Part shown: positions 1 through 8,858 of the stretch, piece by piece
Layout: each line of letters opens with the position of its first letter
How positions within the stretch are numbered: position 1 is the stretch's first letter
Assembly: GCA_031280565.1 (NCBI GenBank)
Contig: JAITGN010000145.1
Coordinates: 1-33,575, forward strand
Source of the DNA: Accumulibacter sp.
GTDB taxonomy: Bacteria > Pseudomonadota > Gammaproteobacteria > Burkholderiales > Rhodocyclaceae
DNA length: 33,575 nucleotides
Reading direction: 5' to 3'
The notes under the pieces: model-generated
Told to the model about the DNA's origin: nothing
What the model saw: only the letters and a program-made list of their open reading frames with translations
The model's database searches: none
Made by a program: the position numbers and the translations under genes

Positions 1-2
1 AA

Positions 3-167
3 GTGGTTCGGCTGGCGACGAAATGGGATGGAGCGTTTTTTTATCATGGCGTTGCATGGACTTTGATTTTCTGGGGGTGTGTATTTGTGTATAGACGGCG
101 GAAGAAGCGCCGGGAAGCCTTGGAACGCAACCCGAAACTCGGGGAAATGTCACCTGTAAATACGTAG
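3..167 (+). CDS. C-terminal fragment of an unknown membrane protein
   Basis: An open frame enters from the left edge and stops at TAG 165-167, giving about 54 residues. It contains one hydrophobic stretch (FFYHGVAWTLIFWGCVFVY) followed at once by a strongly basic run (RRRKKRRE) and a short polar tail ending in SPVNT. That is the pattern of a last membrane helix with a positively charged cytoplasmic tail. The family cannot be named from so little sequence. It lies about 290 bp upstream of thrC, with a REP-like repeat between, so there is no sign that the two are cotranscribed. The composition and tail look like real coding sequence, but the start is outside the window. Confidence 0.5.
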   Translation: MVRLATKWDGAFFYHGVAWTLIFWGCVFVYRRRKKRREALERNPKLGEMSPVNT

Positions 168-191
168 TGACTTATCAACAACGTATACCTT

Positions 192-345
192 CCGTTCGTA
201 CTGAGCTTGTCGAAATCTGTGATGAGCGTGTCGAACCACATGAACGGTGTTCAATGACCTGTTTGGTCAGCATCTTTCGACAATGCCAGGATGAATGGAT
301 TTTGAGCATATTTTCCAATCCGTGCTCTTCGACAAGCTCAGGATG
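192..345. repeat. REP-like palindromic repeats upstream of thrC
   Basis: Positions 192-247 begin with CCGTTCGTACTGAG and end with ATGAACGG, the two arms of the palindrome seen in this window at 23284, 23765, 27293, 27575 and 27878; here the centre is longer and degenerate. Positions 325-343 carry the companion word CTTCGACAAGCTCAGGA followed by GGGCGAGTGA, as in the larger repeat clusters. No gene is supported between 168 and 455. Confidence 0.7.
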
Positions 346-461
346 GGAGAGGGCGAGTGAGTTGGGAAGGGGGGAGGGAAGCCGTGGCGGCGGTTTGAGA
401 CGAAGAACTTTGGTGGAATCTGGTAGACTCTCCAGTCGAGAAGATATTTCCACTGATGACA

Positions 462-1904
462 ATGCGTTATATTTCAACCCGCGACGCTTCCTCGAAGCCA
501 TCGAAAAAAACGTTTACCGAAATTCTGCTCGGCGGGCTTGCACCGGACGGCGGCCTGTATCTCCCGGAATCGTATCCGCGGCTGTCGCCGGACGAATTGA
601 ACCGGTGGCGCTCTCTCTCTTACGCCGATCTGGCCTTCGAGCTGCTCTCAAAATTCATTGATGATATTCCGGCAGAGGATTTGAGGGCGTTAACCCGCAA
701 GACGTATACGTCCGCGGTGTATTGCAATGGACGTGACCCGGACAGGGCGGCTGAAATTACGCCGGTGCGCTGGCTCGAACCCGGTCTGGGGCTGCTGGAA
801 CTTTCCAACGGGCCAACGCTCGCATTCAAGGATATGGCGATGCAGTTGCTCGGACATCTGTTCGAATACGCACTGGCAAAGCGGGGCGAGACGCTCAACA
901 TTCTCGGCGCTACGTCGGGCGATACGGGGCCGGCGGCTGAGTACGCGATGCGCGGCAAGCGCGGAATCCGCGTTTTTATGCTTTCGCCGTATGGTCGGAT
1001 GAGCGCTTTTCAGCGCGCACAGATGTATTCGCTTCAAGACAACAACATTTTCAATATTGCTGTGCGCGGCATGTTTGACGACGCGCAGGATATCGTCAAG
1101 GCAGTTTCGAACGATTGTGCGTTCAAGTCCAGGCACAGAATCGGGGCGGTGAACTCGATCAACTGGGCGCGTGTCGCGGCGCAAGTGATTTATTATGTCA
1201 AGGCCTATCTTGCCGCGACGCGATCAAGCGATGAACAGATCGCGTTTGCTGTGCCCTCCGGAAATTTCGGCAATATTTGCGCGGGACACGTTGCGCGCAT
1301 GATGGGGCTGCCGATTGGTCAGCTCATCCTGGCGACGAATGAAAATGATGTGCTCGACGAGTTTTTCCGGACAGGCATTTACCGCCCGCGCGGAACGTCG
1401 GAAACGTTTACGACATCCAGTCCTTCAATGGATATTTCCAAAGCGTCGAATTTTGAACGTTTTGTTTTCGATCTTGCAGGACGCGATCCGGCGGTTATTT
1501 GCCGCTTGTGGGCGGAAATTAACAGGGGGGGCAGTTTCGATCTGTCCGGGACACCGTATTTCGCGCGTCTGCCGCGTTTTGCTTTTGCTTCGGGAAGGAG
1601 CCTGCATGCGGACCGTCTTTCAACGATCCGGCATGTTTATGAAAAATATGGCCTGATGATCGATACACATACGGCGGACGGATTCAAAGTTGCGCTTGAG
1701 AGACGAACGCCGGAAATGCCTGTGTTGACGCTGGAAACGGCTTTACCAGCCAAGTTTGAGGAAACGGTTGTCGAGGCGATCGGAAAACTGCCGGAGCGTC
1801 CGCGGGCGATGCGCGGCATTGAGCGTTTACCGCAGCGAGTCGAGGTTCTCGACGCGGATGTGCAGGCGGTCAAATGTTTTATTGAGCGGCATGCCGTCGA
1901 TTGA
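462..1904 (+). CDS. thrC: threonine synthase
   Basis: Threonine synthase converts O-phospho-L-homoserine to L-threonine with pyridoxal phosphate, the last step of threonine synthesis, in the cytosol. The N-terminus MRYISTRD followed by GGLAPDGGLYLPE is characteristic of the long (proteobacterial) form of about 480 residues. The PLP-binding lysine is Lys123 in GPTLAFKDMAMQ, and the phosphate-binding stretch SGDTGPA follows. The ATG at 462 is chosen because MRYISTR is the usual family start; an in-frame ATG at 456 adds two residues and is slightly closer to a GAGAAG at 438-443, so it cannot be excluded. In many bacteria thrC follows hom, but here the upstream piece is a membrane-protein tail and a repeat, so thrC seems to have its own transcription unit. 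It converges with nadC. Confidence 0.96.
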   Translation: MRYISTRDASSKPSKKTFTEILLGGLAPDGGLYLPESYPRLSPDELNRWRSLSYADLAFELLSKFIDDIPAEDLRALTRKTYTSAVYCNGRDPDRAAEITPVRWLEPGLGLLELSNGPTLAFKDMAMQLLGHLFEYALAKRGETLNILGATSGDTGPAAEYAMRGKRGIRVFMLSPYGRMSAFQRAQMYSLQDNNIFNIAVRGMFDDAQDIVKAVSNDCAFKSRHRIGAVNSINWARVAAQVIYYVKAYLAATRSSDEQIAFAVPSGNFGNICAGHVARMMGLPIGQLILATNENDVLDEFFRTGIYRPRGTSETFTTSSPSMDISKASNFERFVFDLAGRDPAVICRLWAEINRGGSFDLSGTPYFARLPRFAFASGRSLHADRLSTIRHVYEKYGLMIDTHTADGFKVALERRTPEMPVLTLETALPAKFEETVVEAIGKLPERPRAMRGIERLPQRVEVLDADVQAVKCFIERHAVD

Positions 1905-2010
1905 AAGGGCGTGGAAAAAACGCCGGGGTCAATTCAAAGGCGGCGGGAGAGACCGTGGCGACTGGAACGAGGGAGTATCCATTCCTATTGTGCTGCCTGA
2001 GAAAACCCGT

Positions 2011-2067
2011 AAAGTGCGTAACGACGACCGTTATGGCAAAAACGTAAAACAGCGCGAATGGCACTTT
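2011..2067. terminator. possible bidirectional terminator between thrC and nadC
   Basis: The gap between the convergent genes holds a nested inverted repeat. The outer arms are AAAGTGC (2011-2017) and GCACTTT (2061-2067); the inner arms are CGTAACG (2017-2023) and CGTTATG (2029-2035) around a 5-nt loop. A pyrimidine-rich stretch follows on the plus strand. There is no clean T-run, so this is a weak call. Nothing else is supported in 1905-2118. Confidence 0.3.
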
Positions 2068-2118
2068 TGATCTTCTTTCCTGATATGGGCTGAATACCGG
2101 GCACAGGATAAGCGTCGG

Positions 2119-3018
2119 CTATAGCGTTTCCTGTGGAAGATGTTCGCCGTCCGAAAAAAAGCGCATCGACAGATCGATTGCCCTGACATCTTTGGTCAGG
2201 CCTCCGATCGATATGCGATTGACCCCGGTTTCGGCAATCTGGCGCACATTGTCCAGAGTGACGTTCCCCGACGCTTCCAGCGAGGCGCGCCCCGCCGCCA
2301 TGTCGACAGCTTTGAGCATTTCGCCGGGAGTCATGTTGTCGAGCAGGATCATCGTTATTCCAGCGTCAAGCGCATCCTGCAATTCGTCGAGAGTTTCCAC
2401 TTCAACCTGAATGAAGCGGCAGCCGCGTCCGCTCGCTTTTTCAGCGATTTTTCGGGCGCTTTCGATTGCCGTGCGTATGCCTCCGGCGGCGAGGATGTGA
2501 TTTTCCTTGATAAGAACCGCGTCATAGAGTCCATGGCGGTGATTCAGTCCGCCGCCGCATTGGACGGCGAATTTCTGGGCATGGCGCAATCCCGGCAGGG
2601 TTTTTCGTGTGTCGACGATGCGCGCGCGCGTACCGGCGATCGCATCGACGAATTGGCGGGTTTTTGTGGCGACGCCCGAAAGCAGTTGCAAGAAATTGAG
2701 CGCGGCGCGCTCGCCGGTCAATAGTGGCGCGGCTGGCCCTCTGATTTCGCAAAGCGTCGCGTTTGGAACGACGCGTTCGCCGTCGCGCGCGTTCCAGACA
2801 ATCGTGATGGAGGGATCAAGCTGTAAAAAGCAGCACTTGAACCAGTCAGTTCCGCATAAAACAGCGTTTTCGCGCGAAGTCACGCGGGCCTGCACGATGG
2901 CTTTTTCCGTTATCAGCTGTGCGCTGAGATCGCCGTCGCCGATGTCTTCCAGGAGCGCGGCCGCGACATTGCGCGCGATTTCTTCCGGAGATGGAGAATA
3001 GAGGAGCGAACCGGTCAT
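2119..3018 (-). CDS. nadC: nicotinate-nucleotide diphosphorylase (carboxylating)
   Basis: Quinolinate phosphoribosyltransferase makes nicotinate mononucleotide from quinolinate and PRPP with loss of CO2, the entry point of de novo NAD synthesis. The 299-residue length is normal. Family motifs are clear: DTRKTLPGLR at residues 136-145, CGGGLNHRHGLYDAVLIKEN at about 154-173, LLDNM near 228, VTLDNVRQIAETGV, and ISIGGLTKDVRAIDLSMRF near the C-terminus. The ATG at 3016-3018 follows lpxH by 26 bp on the same strand, so nadC is the last gene of the leftward operon. No nadA or nadB is in the window, so the pathway is split elsewhere in the genome. Confidence 0.97.
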   Translation of the reverse strand: MTGSLLYSPSPEEIARNVAAALLEDIGDGDLSAQLITEKAIVQARVTSRENAVLCGTDWFKCCFLQLDPSITIVWNARDGERVVPNATLCEIRGPAAPLLTGERAALNFLQLLSGVATKTRQFVDAIAGTRARIVDTRKTLPGLRHAQKFAVQCGGGLNHRHGLYDAVLIKENHILAAGGIRTAIESARKIAEKASGRGCRFIQVEVETLDELQDALDAGITMILLDNMTPGEMLKAVDMAAGRASLEASGNVTLDNVRQIAETGVNRISIGGLTKDVRAIDLSMRFFSDGEHLPQETL

Positions 3019-3044
3019 AAAGGCATTCTTTTGGAATTGAAATT

Positions 3045-3776
3045 TCAGGCCGTATGCCGGGTCAGGCGTTCGCCGTTCCAGCAGAGGTATTCGCCGCCGT
3101 TTTCGTTCCAGTCGGCCAGCACCCAGCGTTCGACACGGATTCCATCGATGATATGTTCATGCGTCGCGGGACGGTGAGTGTGTCCGTGAATGAATGTGGG
3201 ATATTCCTGCCGGCGTAGAAAATCCTCGATGGCGCGGATATCAAGGTCGGCATAGCGGCCGTCGCCTCTTTCTTTGTTCGCGGCGATGCTCTGGTTGCGG
3301 AGCGCGACTGCCAGAGCGTCGCGTTCTTGCAGGGATTTTGAAAGAAAGTCGTCGCGCCATTTTTCAGAACGGACGGCCGCGCGAAAAGCCTGATAGTCCG
3401 CGTCATTGACGCAAAGCGCATCGCCGTGCGAAAGCGCGAAGCATCGCGGCGGTACCGAAAGAATGTAAGGATCGGAAATAAGCCGTGCGCCGGTTCGGCT
3501 GCAAAATTCGCGGCCCAGCAGAAAATCACGGTTGCCGTGCATGATGGATACTTCGATGCCACTGGCCGTCAGATCGGAGAAGGCTTCAAGAATCTTTTGA
3601 AGAAAGGCATTTTCGGAAACCCGAATGCTGTCGTCACCTATCCAGACTTCGAAAAGGTCGCCGAGAATGAAAAGGTTCCCGGTCTGGCGCGCGGGACCAT
3701 TCAGATAACCAAGAAAACGGTTCGCAATGGCGGGTGCATGCGAGGAAAGATGGATATCCGAGACGAAATGAATCAT
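3045..3776 (-). CDS. lpxH: UDP-2,3-diacylglucosamine diphosphatase
   Basis: LpxH hydrolyses UDP-2,3-diacylglucosamine to lipid X and UMP, the fourth step of lipid A synthesis, at the inner face of the cytoplasmic membrane. It is a calcineurin-like metallophosphoesterase of 243 residues, the usual size. The metal-binding motifs appear in order: SDIHL (Asp7, His9), GDLFEVWIGDD (Asp40), HGNRDFLLG (Asn82), SHGD (His117) and HGHTHRPA near residue 198. It lies 27 bp downstream of ppiB and 26 bp upstream of nadC on the same strand. Association of lpxH with cyclophilin genes and cysS is common in beta- and gammaproteobacteria. It implies a Gram-negative outer membrane with lipid A. Confidence 0.96.
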   Translation of the reverse strand: MIHFVSDIHLSSHAPAIANRFLGYLNGPARQTGNLFILGDLFEVWIGDDSIRVSENAFLQKILEAFSDLTASGIEVSIMHGNRDFLLGREFCSRTGARLISDPYILSVPPRCFALSHGDALCVNDADYQAFRAAVRSEKWRDDFLSKSLQERDALAVALRNQSIAANKERGDGRYADLDIRAIEDFLRRQEYPTFIHGHTHRPATHEHIIDGIRVERWVLADWNENGGEYLCWNGERLTRHTA

Positions 3777-3803
3777 TGCCGGAACAAGGCGTTTACGCGG
3801 TGT

Positions 3804-4295
3804 CTAGAGAATTTCGGCCCGTTCGATGACGACATCCTCTTTTGGAACATCCTGATGAAGGTTCGCGTTACCTGTCGGAACGTTCCTGATTTTATCCACG
3901 ACATCATGGCCATCGATGACTTTCCCGAAGACGCAGTAACCCCAGTTCGAGGGGTCGGGCGCCCTGTAGTTCAGAAAAGCGTTGTCGGCGACATTGATGA
4001 AAAACTGCGCGGTCGCCGAGTGAGGCGCTTTCGTCCGTGCCATGGCAATCGTATAGGTTTCGTTTCTCAGGCCGTTGTCGGCTTCGTTTTTTATCGGATC
4101 GTTGCAGGGTTTTTGCTTCATTCCGGATTCGAATCCGCCGCCCTGGATCATGAAACCATCGATGACGCGGTGAAAAATCGTCTTGTCGTAGTGACCGGAC
4201 TCAACGTACGCAAGAAAGTTTTTTACGGTTTCGGGGGCTTTGTCGGCGTAAAGCTCAATGTCGATTATCCCAAGAGATGTATGCAGTCTGACCAT
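3804..4295 (-). CDS. ppiB: cytoplasmic cyclophilin-type peptidyl-prolyl isomerase
   Basis: A cyclophilin of 163 residues with no signal peptide, hence cytosolic. It catalyses cis-trans isomerisation of prolyl bonds. The core motif [16 protein letters not shown] carries the catalytic arginine, and [30 protein letters not shown] and VVDKI complete the fold. The ATG at 4293-4295 is preceded by AGGTG at a suitable distance, 9 bp after the stop of ppiA. It is a clear paralogue of the adjacent exported cyclophilin, so the pair probably arose by tandem duplication with one copy sent to the periplasm. Confidence 0.95.
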   Translation of the reverse strand: MVRLHTSLGIIDIELYADKAPETVKNFLAYVESGHYDKTIFHRVIDGFMIQGGGFESGMKQKPCNDPIKNEADNGLRNETYTIAMARTKAPHSATAQFFINVADNAFLNYRAPDPSNWGYCVFGKVIDGHDVVDKIRNVPTGNANLHQDVPKEDVVIERAEIL

Positions 4296-4304
4296 TGTGG
4301 CACC

Positions 4305-4871
4305 TTATTTTTTCTCGATGATTTTCACAGATTGAATGACGACCGGTTCCAGCGGCACGTTCTGGTGAGGGAAACGGCTGCCTGTCGGAAGCTGGGCGAT
4401 TTTATCGACAACATCCATCCCCCGGACGACTTTCCCGAAGACGGCGTATCCCCATCCATCCGGCGCGGGATAATCCAGTCCGCTATTGTCCTTGTGATTG
4501 ATGAAAAACTGGGCGGATGCCGAATGCGGGTCGGAACGGCGCGCCATGGCGATGGTACCACGCAGGTTTTTCAGACCGTTTTTCCCTTCGTTTGGAATTG
4601 TGCCGCTGGCCGGTTTTTCCGTCATGTCTTTCGTGAATCCGCCGCCCTGGATCATGAAACCGGCGATTACGCGATGGAAAATCGTTCCATCGTAAAAGCC
4701 TTTTTGCGCGTAACGCACGAAGTTTTCAACGGTTTTGGGTGATTTGACCGAATTGAGTTCGACCACGATTTTCCCCTGGCTGGTTTGCATTTCAACTGTG
4801 GGCGCGGCCAGCGAGAGAGACGCGGCGAACAGTCCTGCCGCGAAGAACGGAAGTTTTAAATACTTTGTCAT
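4305..4871 (-). CDS. ppiA: periplasmic cyclophilin-type peptidyl-prolyl isomerase
   Basis: A 188-residue cyclophilin with an N-terminal signal peptide: MTKYLK, a hydrophobic core LPFFAAGLFAASLSLA, and probable cleavage after AAP or just before TVEMQ. It should act on protein folding in the periplasm. The family motifs [36 protein letters not shown] and YAVFGKVVRGMDVVDKI are intact. The start ATG overlaps the stop of the upstream L,D-transpeptidase gene by 4 bp (ATGA), so the two are probably translationally coupled. Assignment to PpiA rather than another cyclophilin rests on the signal peptide and the context. Confidence 0.93.
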   Translation of the reverse strand: MTKYLKLPFFAAGLFAASLSLAAPTVEMQTSQGKIVVELNSVKSPKTVENFVRYAQKGFYDGTIFHRVIAGFMIQGGGFTKDMTEKPASGTIPNEGKNGLKNLRGTIAMARRSDPHSASAQFFINHKDNSGLDYPAPDGWGYAVFGKVVRGMDVVDKIAQLPTGSRFPHQNVPLEPVVIQSVKIIEKK

Positions 4872-6085
4872 TTATAGGCTCCTTCGAAAATAATTTTCCA
4901 TGCGCCGTCCTCACGAACCCAGTATTGACGTTTCAGCATCAGATTGTCCAGATTGTTGCTCCGGTAGTCCTGCTCGAAAGCCACGAGAACAAGTTCCTCA
5001 TTGCCGGGGTTGCGGAACATCGAGAGATTGGAAAGCCTGATTTTGATCCATTCTTTTGCCGTGTTGACCCGGCGTTTTTGCTCGGCGAATTGTTCGCGCG
5101 TTTGATCGCTGGTCTGAAAGCGTTTCGAATAATGCCGCATATAACGGCCGATGTCCCGGCTTTCCCAGTCGTGGCGCCATTCGTCGATTTTCTTTTTGAG
5201 CGCGGAGCGCTCGTTTTCCCAGTCGTCGAACGATAGCCACTCAATCGAATTGCTGATGATTACGGGAGTCAGGCCAATCTGGACGTTTTTTGCCAGCGCG
5301 TTGAGATCGACATTGGCAAGCACGACGCAGCCATCAGAAGCTTTGGGGGGACGCGAATAGGTATCGGAAGGCGTCCCGTGCAGCCAGATGCCGTGTCCTT
5401 TGCGTCCATTGCGTTTGTCCCATTCATTGGGGTAGTTGATCGGAAACGCGCCGGCGCCATAAAGGTCTCCGATTTTTTGGGCGGGCAGGCTCGATGTGAT
5501 GTGATAAACGCCAGTGGGCGTTTTCTTGTCGCCTTCGAGCATTTTCCCCGCGCCAAGCTTGCCATATGAGATGTAGTAGTCGGCGACGAAACGCGGACTT
5601 CCGTCTTTCTGGTTTTTGTAAAGATAGAGACGCGCTTTCTGGGTGTCGACGACGATCGCGTATTTCTGGTCGGAGCGCATTTGCAGTAGATACCGCGGAA
5701 CATAATTGTCCAGATTCGGACGGTCGCGGTAGGCCCTCAAACGCGCGATGATTTCTTCGCGCAAGTCATCGAGTTTTTCCCGTGGCGCGTTGCGGGCATT
5801 GCCGAAAGTCGAAAGCGGCATGCTCCGCGCGAGCAGGAGATCGCCCTTGATTAAATGGGCCAGACGGAAATTGGGGTAATGCTTGAGAAGGGTTTCGGTT
5901 TTTTTGAGCGCTGAATCAAGCCGGTTTTCTCCGATTGCCGAAAAAATTTCCGAGAGCATGGGTTCGGGACCGGAAGCGGGGGAATTGGCCGCCGGACGAG
6001 CCACGCTGTTTTCCGCGCCCGCGGCAAGCAATGGCGCGGCGAGACTGAAAACCGGCAGAAGAAGTAACAGGGCTATGCCGCGCAT
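4868..6085 (-). CDS. L,D-transpeptidase (YkuD domain) with C-terminal NTF2-like domain
   Basis: A secreted enzyme of about 405 residues that probably forms or breaks 3-3 peptidoglycan cross-links or anchors proteins to peptidoglycan. The signal peptide is MRGIALLLLLPVFSLAAPLLAAG. A helical region with TPR-like character (residues 35-110) is followed by the YkuD catalytic domain (about 120-265) with YAIVVDTQKARLYLY at its start and the active site HG...SDGC: His236, Ser250, Gly252 and Cys253. The C-terminal 110 residues resemble an NTF2/SnoaL-like fold (IDEWRHDWESRDIGRYM to WKIIFEGAYK). The ATG at 6083-6085 overlaps the upstream stop as TGATG, indicating coupled translation; a TTG at 6088 would add one residue. 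The substrate is not deducible. Confidence 0.9.
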   Translation of the reverse strand: MRGIALLLLLPVFSLAAPLLAAGAENSVARPAANSPASGPEPMLSEIFSAIGENRLDSALKKTETLLKHYPNFRLAHLIKGDLLLARSMPLSTFGNARNAPREKLDDLREEIIARLRAYRDRPNLDNYVPRYLLQMRSDQKYAIVVDTQKARLYLYKNQKDGSPRFVADYYISYGKLGAGKMLEGDKKTPTGVYHITSSLPAQKIGDLYGAGAFPINYPNEWDKRNGRKGHGIWLHGTPSDTYSRPPKASDGCVVLANVDLNALAKNVQIGLTPVIISNSIEWLSFDDWENERSALKKKIDEWRHDWESRDIGRYMRHYSKRFQTSDQTREQFAEQKRRVNTAKEWIKIRLSNLSMFRNPGNEELVLVAFEQDYRSNNLDNLMLKRQYWVREDGAWKIIFEGAYK

Positions 6086-7200
6086 CAATTGACGCGTTCC
6101 TGCTGGATAAGCCAGCGGTTTTCTGACAGCGTGAAAACGAGGGTTTTGTTCGCCGAGCTTTTAAGGGTATTTGAGACATAATGCTGACGAAATTTCACTT
6201 CGGCTTTTTTGTCCGAAAGCGAAACGCGGATGTTTTCGACGCTGACCTGAAGTTTGCCTGGTTTGTCGATTCGTTGCGCGCGTTCCGCTTCCCAGGCTTT
6301 ACGCGTCATGTCTTTGGGAAGCTGGAAGTTTCCGGCGTAATACGCAAGATAGGCTTTCACGTCTTTTCTTGACCACGCGCTTGCCCATGAACGCACGGTT
6401 TTGACGATTTCTTGTTCGATAGACGCGGCGGATACCGATGGTGATGGCTCAATCTTTTTCGCCGTTTCCTGCGCTGCGGGAGGCCGAATGCTTTGGGACG
6501 GCTCAGCCGGTTTTATGGAAGATGTCTGGGAAGGCGTGTCCGGAGCCTCGGGCCGGGAGGGTTCCGGATCGGGAGGAATGGCGGCGGATGGATTTGCCTT
6601 CGCCAGCGCGGTTGGCGGTGTTTTCGGTTTCGATGAAGCGGAAGGGCTGATTATTTCCCGAATCATCGAAAGCTTGGTTTGCGTCGTGGTATTCGATGAA
6701 TCAAGCTGAAGCGCCTTGCCGTAGGCCTGACTTGCCAGTGCCGCGTAAATATCGCCAAGATTTTCGTGGGCGACGGAATAGCTCGGATGGGTGCGGATCG
6801 CCATTTCAAGCGCCGAACGCGCGCGGTCATACTGCTTTTGCTGCGCATAGAGAACAGCCAGATTGTTATAGGGCTCGGGCAGCTCCGGAAAGTCTTCTGT
6901 CATCCGGATGAAAATGGCGATGGCTTCGGCGGGACGGTTCATCTCCGTCAGTATCAGCCCTTTGAGAAAGCGGCCCTGGGCTTCCCTGGGTTTTGAGGCG
7001 ATCAACAACTCGGTTTTCTCAAGTGCCTGCTGCAACCGGCCTTGACGCATCAGGCGCTGGATTTCCTGTGTTTCACGCGGCTGTGGCTGGATACTGGCGC
7101 GGGAGGCGCTCGATGGCTGTGCGTTGACCGCCGTGTTCGGGAAAGACAGGAAAATGGCTATAAAGCACGCCAGTAAAGGTTTGGGGATGTAGTGGCACAT
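6085..7200 (-). CDS. exported TPR protein with C-terminal NTF2-like domain
   Basis: About 371 residues. The N-terminus MCHYIPKPLLACFIAIFLSF...NAQ is a signal peptide, which is why the ATG at 7200 is preferred over an upstream GTG at 7239. Residues about 40-170 form tetratricopeptide repeats (LQQALEKTELLIASKPREAQ, EAIAIFIRMTEDFPELPEPY, ARSALEMAIRTHPSYSVA). A Pro/Ser/Ala-rich linker of roughly 70 residues follows, then a 110-residue NTF2/SnoaL-like domain (VRSWASAWSRKDVKAYLAYY to WLIQQERVN) resembling the end of the adjacent transpeptidase. It is the first gene of the leftward operon and is coupled by TGATG to the transpeptidase. A role as periplasmic partner or regulator of that enzyme is an inference from context. 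Confidence 0.85.
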   Translation of the reverse strand: MCHYIPKPLLACFIAIFLSFPNTAVNAQPSSASRASIQPQPRETQEIQRLMRQGRLQQALEKTELLIASKPREAQGRFLKGLILTEMNRPAEAIAIFIRMTEDFPELPEPYNNLAVLYAQQKQYDRARSALEMAIRTHPSYSVAHENLGDIYAALASQAYGKALQLDSSNTTTQTKLSMIREIISPSASSKPKTPPTALAKANPSAAIPPDPEPSRPEAPDTPSQTSSIKPAEPSQSIRPPAAQETAKKIEPSPSVSAASIEQEIVKTVRSWASAWSRKDVKAYLAYYAGNFQLPKDMTRKAWEAERAQRIDKPGKLQVSVENIRVSLSDKKAEVKFRQHYVSNTLKSSANKTLVFTLSENRWLIQQERVN

Positions 7201-7383
7201 CGGTATGATTGTATATGAATAAAATTCGATAGAAGTCACAATGGCTATAACGCGGCCATAACAGCTGGCAAAGGGCGACAGATCGCTTCATTCTATCAAG
7301 AAGCGCTTTGAATCCAAAACAACATTCTCGTATCTCTGGCTGAAGGATTATATACTGGACGCTCTCTTTTCCCGGCCAGAAAA

Positions 7384-8775
7384 ATGCTGAAAATCTATAA
7401 TTCCCTTTACAGGGAAAAACAGGAATTTATCCCGATAACGCCGGGAAAAATCCGCATGTACGTCTGCGGAATGACTGTTTACGATTACTGTCACCTTGGG
7501 CACGCGCGCGTGCTCGTTGTTTTCGACATTGTCCAGCGTTGGCTGCGAACCAGCGGGTTTGATGTGACCTATGTGCGCAACATTACCGATATTGATGACA
7601 AAATCATTCGCCGCGCGCGTGAAAACGGCGAATCAATCCGGGATTTGACGGACCGTTTTATCCGCTTCATGCATGAGGATTCGGCGGCGCTGGGGGTCGA
7701 AGCCCCGGATTTCGAACCGCGCGCGACCGGTTATGTCCCGCAAATGCTGGAGCTGATCCGGAAACTGGAACAGAACGGGTTGGCGTATAAAACTCCCGGG
7801 GGGGATGTGAACTTCCCCGTGCGCAAATTCCATGGCTATGGAAAGCTTTCCGGGAAATTGCTGGATGATCTGCGCGCGGGCGAGCGCGTGGAGGTTGATT
7901 CTTCCAAACAGGATCCGCTTGATTTTGTTCTGTGGAAGCGCGCGCGGGAAGACGAGCCTTCCTGGCCTTCGCCTTGGGGCGACGGCCGTCCCGGGTGGCA
8001 TATCGAGTGTTCCGCGATGAGTTCGGATTTGCTTGGAAAACGATTTGATATTCACGGAGGCGGGCAGGATTTGCAGTTTCCGCACCATGAAAACGAAATT
8101 GCGCAATCCGAGGGGGCGCATGGCGGCGTTTTTGTCAACTACTGGATGCACAATGGTTTTGTGCGGGTCGATGACGAAAAAATGTCGAAGTCGCTTGGCA
8201 ATTTTTTTACCATCCGCGCCGTTCTCGAACAGTATGACGCGGAAGTCGTCCGTTTTTTCATCGCGCGCGCGCATTACCGCAGTCCGCTCAATTATTCTGA
8301 TAAACACCTGGACGACGCGCGTCAGGCGCTTTCCCGCTTGTATACGGCGATCCGGGCGCATTCTGCCGCCGTCGAAACACGGACTGACTGGGATGAGCCG
8401 CATGCCGCGCGTTTTCGCGCGGCGCTTGACGACGACTTCAATACGCCAGAAGCCTGCGCCGTGCTTTTCGATCTCGCGGCGGAAGTCAATCGAAGCGGAT
8501 CTGCCGCGCTGTCCGGGCAATTGCGTTCCCTGGCGGGAATTCTTGGGCTTTTGAAACGTGATCCACGGGAATTTTTGCAACAACAGGTTCAAGGTGGGCA
8601 GACTGAAGGAACGGATGGCTATTCGCCGGAAAAAATCGAAACCCTGATTGCGGAGCGCGTTTTGGCGAAGAAAAACAAAAAATTCGCCGAAGCGGATCGT
8701 ATTCGTGAAACGCTTCGTTCGGAGGGAATCGTTCTGGAGGATGGTCCGCAGGGCACAACCTGGCGCCGCATCTGA
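7384..8775 (+). CDS. cysS: cysteinyl-tRNA synthetase
   Basis: CysRS charges tRNA-Cys with cysteine using ATP; it is a class I synthetase. The 463-residue length is standard. The N-terminal [17 protein letters not shown] contains the zinc-ligand cysteine and the HIGH-type signature (HLGH, about residues 37-40), WHIECSAM and [20 protein letters not shown] supply further zinc ligands and active-site residues, and KMSKS is at 266-270. The C-terminus carries the usual [20 protein letters not shown]. The gene is divergent from the TPR operon, with 183 bp between the two starts. A TATACT at 7351-7356 could be its -10 box, but no convincing -35 box is seen. Confidence 0.97.
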   Translation: MLKIYNSLYREKQEFIPITPGKIRMYVCGMTVYDYCHLGHARVLVVFDIVQRWLRTSGFDVTYVRNITDIDDKIIRRARENGESIRDLTDRFIRFMHEDSAALGVEAPDFEPRATGYVPQMLELIRKLEQNGLAYKTPGGDVNFPVRKFHGYGKLSGKLLDDLRAGERVEVDSSKQDPLDFVLWKRAREDEPSWPSPWGDGRPGWHIECSAMSSDLLGKRFDIHGGGQDLQFPHHENEIAQSEGAHGGVFVNYWMHNGFVRVDDEKMSKSLGNFFTIRAVLEQYDAEVVRFFIARAHYRSPLNYSDKHLDDARQALSRLYTAIRAHSAAVETRTDWDEPHAARFRAALDDDFNTPEACAVLFDLAAEVNRSGSAALSGQLRSLAGILGLLKRDPREFLQQQVQGGQTEGTDGYSPEKIETLIAERVLAKKNKKFAEADRIRETLRSEGIVLEDGPQGTTWRRI

Positions 8776-8858
8776 AAGAATCGCTTAAGAAGGCGGTTTT
8801 TCCGTTTTCTGATCGTCAGATGCCGTCCGGAAATGGAAAGGAAGAAAAGAGGCAAGAG

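Noticed and set aside
1891..2070. Small frame overlapping the end of thrC
   Set aside because: About 59 codons, no ribosome site, no recognisable motif, and it runs through the putative terminator.
3426..4742. Open plus-strand frame of 438 codons
   Set aside because: It lies wholly antisense to lpxH, ppiB and ppiA. Its internal repetition simply mirrors the two related cyclophilin genes.
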